A DNA stretch of 9,764 nt, taken from the NCBI GenBank assembly GCA_050259815.1, contig JBLNBI010000163.1:1-9764 (forward strand), read 5' to 3'. A model generated the notes under the pieces. That model made no database searches. It was given only the letters and a program-made list of their open reading frames with translations, and was not told where the DNA came from. Below, in pieces: positions 1-6,504 of this stretch. Source of the stretch: JAGTRP01 sp050259815. Lineage in GTDB: Bacteria > Pseudomonadota > Gammaproteobacteria > Burkholderiales > Rhodocyclaceae. Position 1 is the first letter of the stretch. The number at the start of each line of letters is the position of its first letter. The translations under genes and the position numbers were made by a program.

Positions 1-14
1 AGGGGGGTCGCTTG

Positions 15-455
15 TCATGCATATCGCATGGCGATATGCTTTTGTACTGAATCTTCCCATCCGGACTGATTGATCTTAAGAATTATCGAGGCTGACGTCT
101 CATCGTGGCCCAGATCCCCGCCATTGACTTCGTCAATGAGCATGATGTTGGAGCGAGGACACCCCGTGCGGACGTAGCGAGGGCAACCGCCTGTCAGATC
201 GAGATGCCAGTCCCAGCCGATGGTCACGACGGGGGCAGATGTTGAAAGCCACTCCGTGTAGCCGCAGATCAAGGCTTGAGTACCATCGTCGGCGGCATTC
301 AGCCCAATGTCGTCGTCCAGGCCAGAAAGAAAATGGCGTAGTGACAAAGCCGTCAGAGAGGCGGGGGACAGGCGAACGTAACCATCCAGTGAAACGGTTT
401 GGGTACCGGTTCGCACACTGCTGGGATTGGTTGCTTTACTGGGGTTATTTTTCAC
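15..455 (-). CDS. rsaM: RsaM-like (DUF4902) quorum-sensing modulator
   Basis: The minus-strand frame ends at a TGA at 15-17 and encodes a protein with a coherent family pattern: DGYVRLSPASL near the N-terminus, then GYTEW, TIGWDWHLD, PRYVR, SNIMLIDE and a C-terminal IAMRYA. I recognise this as the RsaM/DUF4902 family, small proteins that restrain acyl-homoserine-lactone signalling in Burkholderia and Pseudomonas fuscovaginae and are typically encoded between a luxI-type and a luxR-type gene. The neighbour is indeed a CepR-like LuxR gene, divergently transcribed. The open frame extends back to an ATG at 617, but that would overlap the LuxR gene and lacks family-like sequence. There is no usable internal ATG, so I chose the GTG at 455-453 (146 residues, near the usual family length). 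GTG at 416-414 (133 residues) is the alternative. A partner luxI gene would be expected left of the window. Family assignment is from memory of motifs; the start is uncertain. Confidence 0.68.
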   Translation of the reverse strand: MKNNPSKATNPSSVRTGTQTVSLDGYVRLSPASLTALSLRHFLSGLDDDIGLNAADDGTQALICGYTEWLSTSAPVVTIGWDWHLDLTGGCPRYVRTGCPRSNIMLIDEVNGGDLGHDETSASIILKINQSGWEDSVQKHIAMRYA

Positions 456-514
456 CTGGGTCGCTGCCTTGCATCGTGTGGCGTAAGGTACATGAGTGCT
501 TTGGCCCAGGATAG

Positions 515-528
515 TGTCAATGCTGACA
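515..528. promoter_or_regulatory. Inverted repeat in divergent rsaM/luxR intergenic region (possible lux-box-like site)
   Basis: TGTCA-ATGC-TGACA is a perfect 5-bp inverted repeat with a 4-nt spacer, lying 33 nt before the LuxR start and about 60 nt before the RsaM-like start. The right half extended to TGACAGA resembles the TGNCAG half-site of many lux boxes, but the left half does not extend symmetrically. It could be a LuxR-family or other repressor site; the assignment is speculative. Confidence 0.3.
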
Positions 529-560
529 GAGTAGAAGCTTAGAGAGCAGAGGAGATCGCT

Positions 561-1274
561 ATGCCGTTGCGGCCGGATGAGATGTTGTCGCGGATGCAAC
601 TGGCCTCGACCGAGCAACAGTTATTTGAGATGGTCAAGGCTGAGGCTCTGGGAATAGGTTTCGAGCATTGCGCTTACGGATTGCGGCTTCCTTTGCACCT
701 GACCGAACCCAAGACCGTGATGTTGAACAATTATCCCCTCGAATGGCAGCAGCGCTACGTGTCGGAAGGTTACCTGGGGATCGACCCTACCGTTCGACAT
801 GGAAGCAGGTCGCTGATGCCTCTTGTGTGGACCGAGGACTTGTTCGACGACACCCGGGAATTTTGGGAAGACGCGCGAGCTTACGGCCTTAACCACGGCT
901 GGGCTCAGTCCTGCATGAACATGCAGGGTATACGCGGCATGCTCACCCTGGCCCGCAGCGCCGATCCCCTGTCTGAAGATGAACTCAAGGAAAGTAACCA
1001 CAGGATGGTGTGGCTTACCCAGGTGGCTCATCAATGCATGTGCAACCTGATATCTCCGCGCATCTTGCCGGAGACGGCCATTCAACTTTCGGCGCGGGAG
1101 AAGGATGTCCTTCGATGGACGGCCGAAGGAAAAACATCCGGAGAGATTTCCCAAATCATCAACATCACCGAGCGAACGGTGAACTTCCACATCGCCCGCT
1201 CGATGGAAAAACTCAATTGCGCGAATAAGACCGCAGCGACGGTAAAAGCGTCAATTCTTGGATTGTTGATCTAA
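561..1274 (+). CDS. LuxR-family acyl-homoserine-lactone receptor/transcription factor (CepR-like)
   Basis: A 237-residue protein of full canonical length for LuxR-type receptors. The N-terminal autoinducer-binding domain (about residues 15-165) has all the hallmark ligand-pocket positions: W62, Y66, D75, P76, W90 and G113, matching TraR W57, Y61, D70, P71, W85 and G113. The C-terminal GerE-type helix-turn-helix (about 172-237) carries the conserved E180, L184 and G190 and the recognition-helix stretch ITERTVNFHI. Overall sequence style, including FEHCAYGLRLPL and LRWTAEGKT, is closest to CepR-type receptors of betaproteobacteria. The start is supported by AGGAG at 550-554, six bases before the ATG. 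It should bind an acyl-homoserine lactone and act in the cytoplasm on lux-box promoters. No luxI synthase is in the window, so it may be a solo receptor or have its synthase beyond the left edge past the RsaM-like gene. The downstream phenol operon follows after 232 bases in the same direction and is a conceivable target, but nothing proves this. Confidence 0.92.
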   Translation: MPLRPDEMLSRMQLASTEQQLFEMVKAEALGIGFEHCAYGLRLPLHLTEPKTVMLNNYPLEWQQRYVSEGYLGIDPTVRHGSRSLMPLVWTEDLFDDTREFWEDARAYGLNHGWAQSCMNMQGIRGMLTLARSADPLSEDELKESNHRMVWLTQVAHQCMCNLISPRILPETAIQLSAREKDVLRWTAEGKTSGEISQIINITERTVNFHIARSMEKLNCANKTAATVKASILGLLI

Positions 1275-1318
1275 AGCTGCCTGCTGCCCCGAGGGGATTG
1301 CCGCGGCACCCGCCGTGC

Positions 1319-1340
1319 TACGTAATCAATTCATTACGTA
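1319..1340. promoter_or_regulatory. Perfect 8-bp inverted repeat, UAS-like site 1
   Basis: TACGTAAT (1319-1326) and ATTACGTA (1333-1340) flank CAATTC. The core around CAATT matches about 11 of 16 positions of the XylR/DmpR upstream activating sequence as I remember it (TTGATCAATTGATCAA). It lies about 110 bp upstream of the sigma-54-like element, a plausible place for an enhancer. Alternatively it is a site for another dimeric regulator, since its symmetry centre (TACGTAAT arms) is better than its UAS match. Confidence 0.45.
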
Positions 1341-1344
1341 AAGC

Positions 1345-1360
1345 ATAACCAATTCATCAA
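1345..1360. promoter_or_regulatory. UAS-like site 2
   Basis: ATAACCAATTCATCAA matches about 12 of 16 positions of the remembered XylR/DmpR UAS consensus and repeats the CAATTCAT core of the preceding site exactly 23 bp downstream. Tandem UAS pairs are normal for XylR/DmpR-type activators, although the usual spacing is nearer 30 bp. No such activator is encoded in this window. Confidence 0.4.
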
Positions 1361-1433
1361 ATCGTAAGTCGATCCATGGCTCACGCCAGAGCTGCTTGCG
1401 CGCGAATCTAGATAAATCAATTACTTGTCGAGA

Positions 1434-1449
1434 TGGCACGGCTCTTGAT
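1434..1449 (+). promoter_or_regulatory. Sigma-54-like -24/-12 promoter for the phenol hydroxylase operon
   Basis: TGGCAC (1434-1439), five bases, then TTGAT (1445-1449) resembles the sigma-54 consensus TGGCAC-N5-TTGCW with correct spacing. The -24 half is perfect; the -12 half has A in place of the highly conserved C. Phenol hydroxylase operons of this type are classically sigma-54 dependent, and the element lies about 58 bases before the dmpK start with UAS-like sites upstream. The -12 mismatch limits confidence. Confidence 0.5.
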
Positions 1450-1506
1450 TTACGTCAACGGCCGGCTGCCGCGGTGGTGGCCCGGTGTCAGGAAAGGAGA
1501 GGGACA

Positions 1507-1782
1507 GTGATCAACGAGAAAACGGTAGTCGAAGGGCGGTTCGATACGGCCCGGAAGTATGTGCGGGTCTGCAACCAGCGCCCCGATGGCTTCGTGGAGT
1601 TCGAGTTCGCCATCGGCGACCCGGACCTCTGCATCGAGCTGATGCTGCCCGCCAATGCCTTTCACGAGTTCTGCCTGGCCAACGACGTCATCGTCCTGGA
1701 GCGGGTCGCCGAGCAGGAGGGCGGCGACTGGGTTCAGCGCCTGAACGAAGCGTCGCGGCGGGGTTTTGAAGACGCCGTCTGA
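1507..1782 (+). CDS. dmpK: Phenol hydroxylase assembly protein DmpK
   Basis: A 91-residue protein of the DmpK/PHK family. In Pseudomonas CF600 this small component is needed to obtain active iron-loaded oxygenase but is not needed for turnover. The conserved run FDTARKYVRVCNQRPDGFVEFEFAIGDPDL followed by IELMLP is typical. The frame is open from an ATG at 1396, but family alignment and a good AGGAG at 1495-1499 select the GTG at 1507 (seven-base spacing). It is the first gene of the phenol hydroxylase operon, downstream of a sigma-54-like promoter. Length is typical of the family and nothing appears truncated. The C-terminal tail after FCLANDVIVL (QEGGDWVQRLNEASRRGFEDAV) is less conserved. 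Confidence 0.9.
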   Translation: MINEKTVVEGRFDTARKYVRVCNQRPDGFVEFEFAIGDPDLCIELMLPANAFHEFCLANDVIVLERVAEQEGGDWVQRLNEASRRGFEDAV

Positions 1783-1786
1783 TTCA

Positions 1787-1800
1787 TCCCGGCAACGGGA
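1787..1800 (+). other. Intercistronic hairpin with GNRA tetraloop, dmpK-dmpL
   Basis: TCCCG-GCAA-CGGGA forms a perfect 5-bp stem closed by a GCAA tetraloop, immediately after the dmpK stop and just before the dmpL ribosome binding site (AGAGGAG, about 1805-1811). There is no U-tract, so it is more likely to be an mRNA structure affecting stability or translation than a terminator. Confidence 0.4.
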
Positions 1801-1821
1801 CAACAAGAGGAGACATCAATA

Positions 1822-2811
1822 ATGCAAATCGACCTACGCACCGTATCCATCAAGCCGGTGCGGCAAACCTTCGACCACATCGCCCGCCGTTTCGGCGACA
1901 AGCCCGCCAGCCGCTACCAGGAAGGCACCTACGACCTCCAGCAGACGGACATCTTCCACTACCGTCCCCTGTGGGAGCCGGAACACGTCCTCTTCGACCA
2001 GAAGCGCACCAAGGTCGTCATGAAGGACTGGTACGCCCTCAAGGACCCGCGCCAGTACTACTACGGCTCCTACACCATCGCCCGGGCCCGCCAGCAGGAC
2101 GCTGCCGAGTCCAATTTCGAGATGGTCGAGGAGCGCGGCCTGGCCGACACCGTGCCCTCCAACCTGAAGCAGATCGCCCTGGCCCTGCTGGTGCCGCTCC
2201 GCCATGCGGAGTGGGGCGGCAACATGAACAATTCCTTCATCAGCGCCTACGGCTACGGCACCGCCATCACCCAGCCCTGCCTGTACCACGCCATGGACCA
2301 CCTGGGCATCGCCCAGTACCTGACCCGCATCGGCCTGGTGCTGGAAGGCCACGAGGCCCTGGACACCGCCAAGGATGCCTGGATGAGCGATCCCCGCTGG
2401 CAGGAGATGCGCCGCCTGGTCGAGGACATCCTGGTCACTCAGGACTGGTTCGAGCTGTTCGTGGCCCAGAACCTGGTGCTGGAAGGCCTTTACTACCCGA
2501 TTTTCTTCGACCGCCTGGACGACGAATTCACCGCCAACGGCGCCACCCCCATCTCCATGATGACCCGCTTCATGGCCGAGTGGTACGCCGAGAGCAGCAA
2601 GTGGGTGGATGCCCAGATCAAGGTGGCCGCCGCCGAATCCTCCGGCAACAAGGACCTCATCGGCGGCTGGGTGCGGCACTACCGGGACCGCGCCGCGAAG
2701 GCCCTGGCGCCCCTGGCGGAAGTCGCCTTCGGCGACCGGGCCGGTGCCGTCATGGGCGACGTCGTCGCCGATTTCAACAGCCGCTGCGCCAAGCTCGGCC
2801 TGGCCGTCTAG
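1822..2811 (+). CDS. dmpL: Phenol hydroxylase beta subunit DmpL
   Basis: A 329-residue protein, full length for the beta (P1/DmpL/TouE-type) subunit of soluble diiron bacterial multicomponent monooxygenases. It has the ferritin-like helical fold of the alpha subunit but no EXXH iron ligands, as expected for a structural subunit that pairs with DmpN in the alpha2-beta2-gamma2 oxygenase. Recognisable segments are the N-terminal RTVSIKPVRQTFDHIARRFGDKPASRYQE, PRQYYYGSYTIARARQQDAAESNFEMVEERG, and the central FELFVAQNLVLEGLYYPIFFDRLD. The ATG at 1822 is preceded by AGGAG in an AGAGGAGA stretch. The gene lies 39 bases after dmpK. Its TAG stop overlaps the GGAG of the dmpM ribosome binding site, which suggests coupled translation. 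It acts in the cytoplasm on phenol and methylphenols together with the other components. Confidence 0.95.
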   Translation: MQIDLRTVSIKPVRQTFDHIARRFGDKPASRYQEGTYDLQQTDIFHYRPLWEPEHVLFDQKRTKVVMKDWYALKDPRQYYYGSYTIARARQQDAAESNFEMVEERGLADTVPSNLKQIALALLVPLRHAEWGGNMNNSFISAYGYGTAITQPCLYHAMDHLGIAQYLTRIGLVLEGHEALDTAKDAWMSDPRWQEMRRLVEDILVTQDWFELFVAQNLVLEGLYYPIFFDRLDDEFTANGATPISMMTRFMAEWYAESSKWVDAQIKVAAAESSGNKDLIGGWVRHYRDRAAKALAPLAEVAFGDRAGAVMGDVVADFNSRCAKLGLAV

Positions 2812-2819
2812 GAGATTCC

Positions 2820-3089
2820 ATGTCCACCGTATTCATTGCCTTCCAGGCCAACGAAGAAAGCCGCCCCATCATCGAGGCGGTCCTGGCCGACAACCCCCAT
2901 GCCGTCCTCCACGAGTCCCCGGCCATGGTCAAGATCGACGCCGAGGGCCGCCTGGTCATCAAGCGCGAATCCATCGAGGAGCGCATCGGCCGCGACTTCG
3001 ACCTGCAGGAACTGCAGCTCAACCTGATCACCATCTCCGGTCATCTCGACGAAGACGACGACGAGTTCACCCTGGCCTGGAAAAACTGA
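2820..3089 (+). CDS. dmpM: Phenol hydroxylase activator/effector protein DmpM
   Basis: An 89-residue protein of the MmoB/DmpM effector family. These cofactor-less proteins bind the oxygenase near the diiron site and are required for efficient coupling of oxygen activation to phenol hydroxylation. Visible family features are the N-terminal STVFIAFQANEESRPIIEAVL, the central KIDAEGRLVIKRESIEERIG and the LNLITISGHLDED motif near the C-terminus. The ATG at 2820 follows GGAG at 2811-2814, which overlaps the dmpL stop, and it begins just eight bases after that stop. Length matches the family (about 90 residues). The acidic C-terminal run of D and E residues (LDEDDDEF) is normal for this group. The next gene, dmpN, begins 11 bases downstream. 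Confidence 0.94.
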   Translation: MSTVFIAFQANEESRPIIEAVLADNPHAVLHESPAMVKIDAEGRLVIKRESIEERIGRDFDLQELQLNLITISGHLDEDDDEFTLAWKN

Positions 3090-3100
3090 GGAGCACCGCC

Positions 3101-4654
3101 ATGGATATGCAAGCCACCAAGAAGAAACTGGGCCTCAAGGAAAAGTACGCCCACATGACCCGGGGCCTGGGCTGGGACACCACCTACCAGCCCATGGACA
3201 AGGTCTTCCCCCAAGCCGCCTTCGAAGGCATCAAGATCCACGACTGGGAGAAGTGGGAAGACCCCTTCCGCCTGACCATGGACGCCTACTGGAAATACCA
3301 GGCCGAGAAAGAACGGAAGCTCTACGCCGTCCTTGACGCCTTCGCCCAGAACAACGGCCACCTGGGCATCACCGATGCCCGCTACATCAATGCCATCAAG
3401 CTCTTCCTGACCGGCATCGCCCCCCTGGAATACGTGGCCCACCGCGGCTTTGCCGCCGCCGGTCGCAACTTCCCCGGGGTCGGCCCGCGGGTCGCCTGCC
3501 TGATGCAGTCCCTGGACGAGGTCCGCCACGCCCAGACCCAGATCCACGCCCTGTCCAACTACAACAAGCACTACAACGGCTTCCACGACTTCAAGCACAT
3601 GATCGAGCGGGTCTGGTACCTGTCGGTGCCCAAGTCCTTCTTCGACGACGCCTTCAGCGCCGGCCCCTTCGAATGGATGATCGCCATCGGCTTCTCCTTC
3701 GAATACGTGCTGACCAACCTGCTGTTCGTGCCCTTCATGTCCGGCGCCGCCTACAACGGCGACATGGGCACCGTCACCGTGGGCTTCTCCGCCCAGTCCG
3801 ACGAGGCTCGCCACATGACCCTGGGCCTGGAGTGCATCAAGTTCATGCTGGAGCAGGACCCGGACAACCTGCCCATCGTCCAGAAGTGGATCGACAAGTG
3901 GGCCTGGCGCGGCACCCGCGTCCTCACCCTGGTGGCCATGATGATGGACTACATGCTGCCCAAGCGGGTGATGAGCTGGAAGGAAGCCTGGGAAATCTAC
4001 TTCGAGCAGAACGGCGGCGCCCTGTTCAACGACCTGGCCCGCTACGGCATCAAGGTGCCGGAGTGTCTGTCCCAGGCCGCCATCGACAAGGAGCACATCT
4101 CCCACCAGGCCTGGGCCACCTTCTACCAGTACGGCGGCGTCGGCGCCTTCCACACCTGGATGCCCACCGACGAGGAAATGGACTGGCTCTCCGCCAAGTA
4201 TCCGAACACCTTCGACAAGTACTACCGGCCGCGCTTCACCCACTGGCGCGAGGAGGCCGAGAAGGGCAACCGCTTCTACAACGAAACGCTGCCCATGCTC
4301 TGCCAGGTCTGCCAGATCCCCATGGTATTCACCGAACCGAGCGACCCGACCCAGATCTGCTACCGGGAATCGGAATACCAGGGCGAGAAGTACCACACCT
4401 GTTCCGACGGCTGTAAGCACATCTTCGACAACGAGCCGGACAAGTACATCCAGGCCTGGTTGCCGGTACACCAGATCTACCAAGGCAACTGCTTCCCCGA
4501 GGGCACCGACCCCACCGCGGAAGGCTTCGACCCCCTGGCGGCGGTGCTCAACTGGTACCACATCGAGCCCGGCCGGGACAACCTGGACTTCGAAGGTTCC
4601 GAGGACCAGAAGAACTTCGCCGCCTGGCGCGGCATGGCCACCAAGAACGTGTAA
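3101..4654 (+). CDS. dmpN: Phenol hydroxylase alpha (catalytic, diiron) subunit DmpN
   Basis: A 517-residue protein, full length for the large oxygenase subunit that hydroxylates phenol to catechol using O2 and electrons from DmpP. The six carboxylate-bridged diiron ligands are all visible: E110 (in APLEYVAHRG), E140 and H143 (DEVRH), E201 (FEYVLTN), E235 and H238 (DEARH). A C-terminal YHS-like zinc module is present with C401, C404, C434 and C438 (CQVC and CSDGC). The start at ATG 3101 is supported by GAGGAG at about 3088-3093 and matches family N-termini; the alternative ATG at 3107 is less likely. The gene sits between the activator and gamma-subunit genes as in the classical dmp order. 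No ligand is missing and there is no sign of a frameshift. Substrate range (phenol versus methylphenols) cannot be read from sequence alone. Confidence 0.97.
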   Translation: MDMQATKKKLGLKEKYAHMTRGLGWDTTYQPMDKVFPQAAFEGIKIHDWEKWEDPFRLTMDAYWKYQAEKERKLYAVLDAFAQNNGHLGITDARYINAIKLFLTGIAPLEYVAHRGFAAAGRNFPGVGPRVACLMQSLDEVRHAQTQIHALSNYNKHYNGFHDFKHMIERVWYLSVPKSFFDDAFSAGPFEWMIAIGFSFEYVLTNLLFVPFMSGAAYNGDMGTVTVGFSAQSDEARHMTLGLECIKFMLEQDPDNLPIVQKWIDKWAWRGTRVLTLVAMMMDYMLPKRVMSWKEAWEIYFEQNGGALFNDLARYGIKVPECLSQAAIDKEHISHQAWATFYQYGGVGAFHTWMPTDEEMDWLSAKYPNTFDKYYRPRFTHWREEAEKGNRFYNETLPMLCQVCQIPMVFTEPSDPTQICYRESEYQGEKYHTCSDGCKHIFDNEPDKYIQAWLPVHQIYQGNCFPEGTDPTAEGFDPLAAVLNWYHIEPGRDNLDFEGSEDQKNFAAWRGMATKNV

Positions 4655-4664
4655 GTGAAGGACC

Positions 4665-4692
4665 GGCGGCGGGGTGCTTCCATCCCGTCGCC
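4665..4692 (+). other. Strong stem-loop in dmpN-dmpO gap
   Basis: GGCGGCGGG (4665-4673) pairs with CCCGTCGCC (4684-4692) over nine positions with one G-U wobble, and a tenth G-U pair closes the stem. The loop is TGCTTCCA. There is no U-tract downstream. It sits in the longest intercistronic gap within the dmpK-Q run (62 bases), just before the dmpO ribosome binding site. It is probably an mRNA-processing or stability element. Confidence 0.5.
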
Positions 4693-4716
4693 AGCCAATA
4701 ATCCAAGGAGACAAAA

Positions 4717-5076
4717 ATGGCTGTCAGAGCCCTCAAGCACTACCAATTCCCCGCCGCCGACACCCAGGACAAGTTCCACGGCAACCAGCTCGTCTATGTC
4801 GGCTGGGATAAGCACCTGATGTTCTGTGCCCCCTTCGCCTTCTGCCTGCCGCCCACCACCCGCTTCGGCGACCTGTGCGGGAAGGTCCTGCCCCAGGCCT
4901 TCGGTGCCCATCCGGAATGGTCCAAGGTGGACCTGACCAAAGCCGTCTGGAAGAAGTCCGGCCAGCCCTGGCAGCCGGACATGAACAAGACCCTGGCCGA
5001 GCTGGGCATCGGGCACAAGGATGCCCTGCGCTTCGAAACCCCGGGCCTGAACGGCATCCAGGGTTCCTGTTCCTGA
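4717..5076 (+). CDS. dmpO: Phenol hydroxylase gamma subunit DmpO
   Basis: A 119-residue protein of the DmpO family, the smallest subunit of the alpha2-beta2-gamma2 oxygenase. Diagnostic stretches are VRALKHYQFPAADTQDKFHGNQLVYVGWDKHLMFCAPF and the C-terminal FETPGLNGIQGSCS, which is also the typical family ending. Its ATG at 4717 is preceded by AAGGAG at about 4704-4709. It follows dmpN by 62 bases that contain a stable stem-loop. It is not catalytic by itself; the role is structural and inferred from family membership. Length agrees with the family (about 118-119 residues). Confidence 0.93.
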   Translation: MAVRALKHYQFPAADTQDKFHGNQLVYVGWDKHLMFCAPFAFCLPPTTRFGDLCGKVLPQAFGAHPEWSKVDLTKAVWKKSGQPWQPDMNKTLAELGIGHKDALRFETPGLNGIQGSCS

Positions 5077-5092
5077 GTCGGGGAGGCGCAGC

Positions 5093-6154
5093 ATGAGCTA
5101 CCAACTCACCATTGAGCCCATTGGCCAGACGATCGAAGTGGAGGAGGGCCAGACCATTCTGGACGCCTCCCTGCGGGCCGGCGTCTATCTTCCCCATGCC
5201 TGTTGCCATGGCCTGTGCGCCACCTGCAAGATTCAGGTGACCGATGGCGAGGTGGAGCATGGCGAGGCTTCCACCTTCGCCCTCATGGATTTCGAGCGGG
5301 AAGAGGGGAAATGCCTCGCCTGCTGCGCCACCCTCCAATCCGATGCGGTGATCGAGGCGGAGATCGAAGAGGACCCGGATGCCGAAAACCTGCCGGTCCA
5401 GGACTTCTCCGGCGAGGTCGTGCGGCTTGAGGACCTGACTCCCACCGTCAAGGGCATCTGGCTCAAGCTCGACCGGCCGCTCCATTTCCAGGCCGGGCAA
5501 TACATCAACCTGGAGGTGCCGGCGGCGGACGGCCATTCCCGCGCCTTCTCCCTGGCCAATTCGCCCCAGGAACCCGATGTGGTGGAATTGAACGTGCGCA
5601 TCGTGCCCGGCGGCCAGGTCACCACCTGGCTCCACGGCAACCTGCAGGTCGGCGACCGCCTCACCCTGTCCGGCCCCTACGGGCGTTTCTTCGTGCGCAA
5701 GTCGGCGGGCGTGCCCCTGCTGTTCATGGCTGGCGGCTCAGGGCTTTCCAGCCCCAAGTCCATGATCGAGGACCTGCTGGCGGAAGGCTGCGACCTGCCC
5801 ATCGCCCTGGTCTACGGCCAGCGCACCCGGGCCGAGCTGTACTACCACAACTACTTCGAGGAACTGGCCGCCCGCCACCCGAACTTCACCTATGTGCCGG
5901 TCCTCTCCCACGAGCCGGAGGGTTCGGACTGGAAGGGCGCCCGGGGCTTCGTCCATGAAGCGGCCAAGGCCCACTTCGATAACGACTTCCGGGGCCGCAA
6001 GGCCTACCTGTGCGGTCCTCCGGGCATGATCGAAGCCTGCATCACCACCCTCATGCAGGGCCGCCTCTTCGAGCGGGACATCTACATGGAGAAGTTCTTC
6101 TCCGCCGCCGATGCCTCCCAGCAGCTGAAGAGCCCGCTGTTCAAGAGCATCTAG
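5093..6154 (+). CDS. dmpP: Phenol hydroxylase NADH:ferredoxin-type reductase DmpP
   Basis: A 353-residue FAD and [2Fe-2S] reductase that carries electrons from NADH to the diiron oxygenase. The plant-type ferredoxin domain (about residues 1-90) has C37, C42, C45 and C77 in C-x4-C-x2-C-x31-C arrangement. The FAD-binding domain (about 105-200) contains R150-A-F-S. The NAD domain (about 205-353) has GGSG at 214-217 and CGPPG at 308-312. Length is standard. ATG 5093 has an upstream GGGAGG and lies 16 bases after the dmpO stop. The C-terminal ending (MEKFFSAADASQQLKSPLFKSI) is typical. It is soluble in the cytoplasm. It is closely followed by dmpQ, which starts only two bases after its stop. Confidence 0.96.
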   Translation: MSYQLTIEPIGQTIEVEEGQTILDASLRAGVYLPHACCHGLCATCKIQVTDGEVEHGEASTFALMDFEREEGKCLACCATLQSDAVIEAEIEEDPDAENLPVQDFSGEVVRLEDLTPTVKGIWLKLDRPLHFQAGQYINLEVPAADGHSRAFSLANSPQEPDVVELNVRIVPGGQVTTWLHGNLQVGDRLTLSGPYGRFFVRKSAGVPLLFMAGGSGLSSPKSMIEDLLAEGCDLPIALVYGQRTRAELYYHNYFEELAARHPNFTYVPVLSHEPEGSDWKGARGFVHEAAKAHFDNDFRGRKAYLCGPPGMIEACITTLMQGRLFERDIYMEKFFSAADASQQLKSPLFKSI

Positions 6155-6156
6155 AG

Positions 6157-6504
6157 ATGGCCGCCATGCTCTATTACACGGTGACCATCGAGGAGACGGG
6201 GGAGAGCTACCGCTGCTCCCCCAACGAGACCGTCCTTGCCGGCATGGAGCGCCTCGGCCGCAAGGGCATCCCGGTGGGGTGCCGCGGCGGCGGCTGCGGG
6301 GTGTGCAAGATCGAGGTGATGGAAGGCAGCTTCAACAAGCGGGTCATGAGCCGCGAGTTCGTCAGCGAGGAGGATGAGCGGGAAGGCCGGGTCCTGGCCT
6401 GCTGCATCCGTCCCGCCAGCGACATCAGGCTGCGGGTCATCGGCCTCCTGCGGAAGAACCTCTGCGCCCCCCGGGTGCAGGCCCCCGCCGCGTCGAGGGC
6501 CTGA
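6157..6504 (+). CDS. dmpQ: XylT/DmpQ-like [2Fe-2S] ferredoxin
   Basis: A 115-residue plant-type ferredoxin with C42, C47, C50 and C82 in a C-x4-C-x2-C-x31-C pattern identical in spacing to that of DmpP. XylT and DmpQ proteins re-reduce the active-site iron of catechol 2,3-dioxygenase after oxidation by substituted catechols, so it serves the next pathway step. The frame begins at ATG 6157, two bases after the dmpP stop; a second in-frame ATG at 6166 (112 residues) is possible, and neither has a strong ribosome binding site, so translational coupling to dmpP is likely. The C-terminal extension after IRLRVIGLLRKN (CAPRVQAPAASRA) looks poorly conserved. In classical dmp operons the dioxygenase gene comes next; here an inverted regulator gene intervenes. 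Confidence 0.9.
   Translation: MAAMLYYTVTIEETGESYRCSPNETVLAGMERLGRKGIPVGCRGGGCGVCKIEVMEGSFNKRVMSREFVSEEDEREGRVLACCIRPASDIRLRVIGLLRKNLCAPRVQAPAASRA

Noticed and set aside
239..514. Small plus-strand frame (91 codons) opposite the RsaM-like gene
   Set aside because: Arginine-rich, low-complexity translation without motifs; the opposite strand shows a family pattern.
1319..1340. TACGTAAT inverted repeat as intrinsic terminator of the luxR gene
   Set aside because: The arms are AT-rich and no U-tract follows; the UAS-like core makes a protein-binding site more likely.
1834..2679. 281-residue minus-strand frame opposite dmpL
   Set aside because: Compositional shadow of dmpL; no ribosome binding site or domain.
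3041..4714. Long 557-residue open frame on the minus strand opposite dmpN
   Set aside because: It is the mirror of a strongly GC3-biased real gene; the translation is rich in G, V, L and H with no recognisable domain, whereas the plus strand encodes intact diiron motifs.
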